Positions 5,584 through 5,652 of a DNA stretch of 5,652 bases are shown in pieces (position 1 is the stretch's first letter; every line of letters begins with the position of its first letter). Under the pieces are notes generated by a model that was not told the origin of the DNA, did not search any database, and worked only from the letters and a program-made list of their open reading frames with translations. The DNA comes from Deltaproteobacteria bacterium UBA5756 (GTDB lineage: Bacteria; Desulfobacterota; Syntrophorhabdia; Syntrophorhabdales; Syntrophorhabdaceae). The translations under genes and the position numbers were made by a program. Where the stretch lies: assembly GCA_002418985.1 (NCBI GenBank), contig DIFE01000134.1, positions 65,397 through 71,048 of the forward strand, read 5' to 3'.

Positions 5584-5652
5584 TCAGTGGTGTGAAGTCG
5601 TGGTGTGAGTGGGAGTTGTGCCACCGCCGCCGCCACCGCCGCCGCCACCGCC
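5584..5652 (-). CDS. C-terminal end of a glycine-rich protein (partial)
   Basis: Reading from the right edge, this frame gives eleven glycines, then TTPTHTTTSHH and a TGA at 5584-5586. Poly-glycine followed by a Thr/His/Ser tail is plausible for a surface or secreted protein terminus or a linker, but the body lies outside the window. The other two frames give Ala/Val-rich or Arg/Trp-rich runs, which are less protein-like; the Arg/Trp frame is the upstream extension of the 5048-5566 gene. Choosing this frame is an inference. The 17-nt gap to the next start supports an operon. Confidence 0.5.
   Translation of the reverse strand, partial: GGGGGGGGGGGTTPTHTTTSHH
5621..5652. repeat. 12-bp tandem repeat (GGN-type) at the right edge
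   Basis: CCACCGCCGCCG repeats about 2.7 times and is cut by the window end. On the minus strand it encodes glycine codons only (GGC/GGT). Such arrays can change copy number by slippage, altering the length of the encoded glycine run. Confidence 0.75.

Noticed and set aside
5621..5652. CRISPR-like or satellite array at the right edge
   Set aside because: The unit is 12 bp with no spacers and a multiple of three; it is a glycine-codon repeat.

Overview
The window looks like bacterial chromosome of roughly balanced base composition. The gene types suggest a Gram-negative proteobacterium, most likely a deltaproteobacterial (Desulfobacterota/Geobacter-like) lineage. The grounds are two lipoprotein-type signal sequences, a membrane-bound UDP-GlcNAc 4,6-dehydratase, a SpoIIAA-like protein, a stand-alone receiver protein, and short CCGG-rich palindromic repeats between genes. 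The taxonomic call is an inference from family distribution; no rRNA or other marker gene is present.

Layout, left to right. Positions 1-198 hold no convincing gene. Positions 247-586 (+) hold a small putative lipoprotein gene broken by a one-base frameshift at a G8T4 tract. A 13-bp-stem hairpin (620-656) separates it from a convergent minus-strand pair. The upstream gene of that pair is a large intact nucleotide-sugar 4,6-dehydratase of the CapD/WbpM/PglF type (1298-3169). The downstream one is a PAP2-family phosphatase pseudogene (714-1298) whose start overlaps the dehydratase stop (TGATG) and which carries an in-frame TAG. Positions 3170-3504 hold palindromic repeat elements and no convincing gene. 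Positions 3505-3900 (+) hold an intact paralogue of the broken lipoprotein gene, about 73% identical over 96 residues. A second palindromic repeat (3906-3933) follows.

The right part is a minus-strand series. In transcription order it is: the glycine-rich C-terminal tail of a gene entering from the right edge (5584-5652), a secreted protein of unknown function (5048-5566), a SpoIIAA-like protein (4472-4855) and a CheY-like single-domain response regulator (4011-4433). The 17-nt and 38-nt gaps at the two ends are operon-like. A gap of about 190 nt with a hairpin and a near-direct repeat lies in the middle.

Functional picture. The dehydratase makes a 4-keto-6-deoxy sugar nucleotide for surface glycan or protein glycosylation, and the PAP2 gene was probably co-transcribed with it before it decayed. 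The two lipoprotein copies lie in the same orientation on either side of this pair, pointing to a duplication with the glycan genes inside it. The least explained item is this lipoprotein family, which has a conserved Cys/His/Trp core. No CRISPR array, tRNA, rRNA, transposase or obvious defence system was found.
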